Of a DNA stretch of 64,000 nt, positions 62,946-64,000 are shown piece after piece. Numbering within the stretch: the stretch's first letter is position 1; the number at the start of each line of letters is the position of its first letter. Position numbers and translations under genes: made by a program. The stretch is from positions 89,527-153,526 of the forward strand of contig RSEH01000101.1 of NCBI GenBank assembly GCA_006503475.1. The letters run 5' to 3'. Origin of the DNA: Stentor roeselii (lineage: Eukaryota > Ciliophora > Heterotrichea > Heterotrichida > Stentoridae). The notes below the pieces were generated by a model. The model was not told the origin of the DNA, ran no database searches, and saw only the letters and a program-made list of their open reading frames with translations.

Positions 62946-63932
62946 ATGAGTCAAAAAGATATGCAAGAAAGCGAGCCTCTGCTTCGAGAGAACCCGAACC
63001 GATTCGTGATGTTTCCTATTCACTACAACGACATATGGACGATGTATAAGAAACAAGAAGCATCTTTTTGGACAGCTGAAGAACTTGACTTGGCCCAAGA
63101 CATGCGCGATTGGGAAAAGTTGACTTCCAACGAAAAACACTTCATAAAGAAAGTCCTGGCATTTTTCGCCGCTTCTGATGGAATCGTTCTTGAGAACCTG
63201 GCAACCCGCTTTTTTAATGAGGTTCAGATTCCAGAGGCGCGAGCTTTTTACGGCTTCCAGATCGCAATGGAAAACATTCATAGTGAAACTTACTCCATGT
63301 TGATTGACACATACATCACTGATTCCGCAGAAAAACATGAACTTTTCAATGCGATCACAAATTTCCCATCTATCAAGAAAAAAGCTGATTGGGCACTAAA
63401 GTGGATTCACAGTGATGCCAGCTTTGCACAGAGACTTGTTGCTTATTCTGCTGTTGAAGGGATTTTCTTCTCTGGAAGCTTTTGTGCTATTTTTTGGATG
63501 AAGAAAAGAAGCTTGATGCCCGGACTTACCTTTTCAAATGAACTTATTAGTAGAGATGAAGGACTTCATACGGACTTTGCATGTTTACTTTATTCACATA
63601 TTGTTAACAAGTTGAGTCAAAGCCAGATCCATGCGATTATTTCAGAAGCTATTGAGATTGAGAAAGAGTTCATCACGGAAGCTCTGCCTTGTGAATTGAT
63701 TGGAATGAATTCAAGATTAATGTCGCAGTATTTGGAGTTTGTAGCTGATCGACTGTTGGTTACTTTAGGAGTTGATAAGCTTTATAGAGTTTCCAATCCT
63801 TTTGAGTGGATGGAAATGATTTCAATGCAAGGTAAAACTAACTTCTTTGAGAAGCGGGTCAGCGAATACCAAAAGACAGGTGTGATGGCAAAGAAGGAAG
63901 AGCAGATGTTTAGACTTGACGTTGATTTCTAG
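62946..63932 (+). CDS. RRM2: Ribonucleotide reductase small subunit R2, class Ia
   Basis: Full-length eukaryotic R2 (328 residues). Diiron ligand motifs are [22 protein letters not shown] and [10 protein letters not shown], the radical Tyr lies in ARAFYGFQ, and the C-terminal tail ends FRLDVDF, equivalent to the FTLDADF tail that docks on R1. The enzyme reduces ribonucleotides to dNTP precursors for DNA synthesis. The N-terminus is short, without the KEN-box extension of animal RRM2. The start lies in ATATAAATG, directly after an E2F-like palindrome, suggesting S-phase control. The stop is TAG. Confidence 0.97.
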   Translation: MSQKDMQESEPLLRENPNRFVMFPIHYNDIWTMYKKQEASFWTAEELDLAQDMRDWEKLTSNEKHFIKKVLAFFAASDGIVLENLATRFFNEVQIPEARAFYGFQIAMENIHSETYSMLIDTYITDSAEKHELFNAITNFPSIKKKADWALKWIHSDASFAQRLVAYSAVEGIFFSGSFCAIFWMKKRSLMPGLTFSNELISRDEGLHTDFACLLYSHIVNKLSQSQIHAIISEAIEIEKEFITEALPCELIGMNSRLMSQYLEFVADRLLVTLGVDKLYRVSNPFEWMEMISMQGKTNFFEKRVSEYQKTGVMAKKEEQMFRLDVDF

Positions 63933-64000
63933 AAATAATATTATATTATATGATGGTTTGATGATTATTATATACCATAAAAATTATCATATATTCAGGT

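Noticed and set aside
1-64000. CRISPR arrays, insertion sequences, transposases, viral genes, rRNA operons
   Set aside because: None was seen. The only tandem repeats are the 23-nt repeat at 46094 and the 50/53-nt duplication at 60221.

Overview
This window looks like macronuclear DNA of a heterotrich ciliate, most likely Stentor or a close relative. It is AT-rich and nearly saturated with genes. All three standard stop codons end conserved genes (TAA and TAG widely, TGA at 53125 and 53615), which argues against the recoded ciliates: Tetrahymena and Paramecium (TAA/TAG as Gln), Blepharisma (TGA as Trp) and Euplotes (TGA as Cys). Reading genes across frame breaks shows eleven introns of exactly 15 nt, each GT...AG with an A at position 10, which is the Stentor-type intron. 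Much of the content is ciliary, cytoskeletal or signalling, as expected for a large ciliate.

Layout. At 1-5448 three plus-strand genes (coiled-coil protein, Cys-rich protein, mitochondrial uS9m) lie almost end to end. At 5505-20106 eight minus-strand genes run head to tail with gaps of 4-121 nt: tail-anchored protein, MIF4G protein, a 2079-residue P-type ATPase/guanylate cyclase fusion, a mitochondrial helical-repeat protein, a coiled-coil protein, two unknowns and a four-exon kinesin-13. At 20844-22964 two disordered ORFs overlap as TAATG and precede a casein kinase 1 with a CaaX tail. At 23028-33245 lie a DEAH helicase, a TMX-like thioredoxin protein whose stop overlaps the convergent stop of glycogen phosphorylase, a polytopic transporter sharing a 36-nt bidirectional promoter with the phosphorylase, and a SET methyltransferase. 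At 33508-46072 lie a disordered protein, an otubain-RBR ubiquitin ligase fusion, an ABCG half-transporter, two proteins with N-myristoylation signals and coiled-coil proteins. At 46382-55288 lie a CFAP99-like protein, pirin, two CAMK-like kinases, NF-YC, a Romo1/Mgr2-like protein and small genes. At 56265-63932 lie a second ABCG gene, a 2.2-kb gene-poor stretch with structured RNA candidates, an E2-variant protein, an unknown protein and ribonucleotide reductase R2 behind a GGCGCC inverted repeat.

Themes. Start codons commonly sit in a TATAAATG-like box, so leaders must be very short, and many gene junctions leave almost no room for separate promoters or 3' UTRs. The most unusual items are the otubain-RBR fusion; a pair of inverted, diverged copies of an unrecognised ~237-nt RNA, each followed by a T run as at Pol III terminators (58431-58666 minus, 59492-59730 plus); and the E2F-like palindrome at the R2 gene. 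All calls come from reading sequence; no database search was run.
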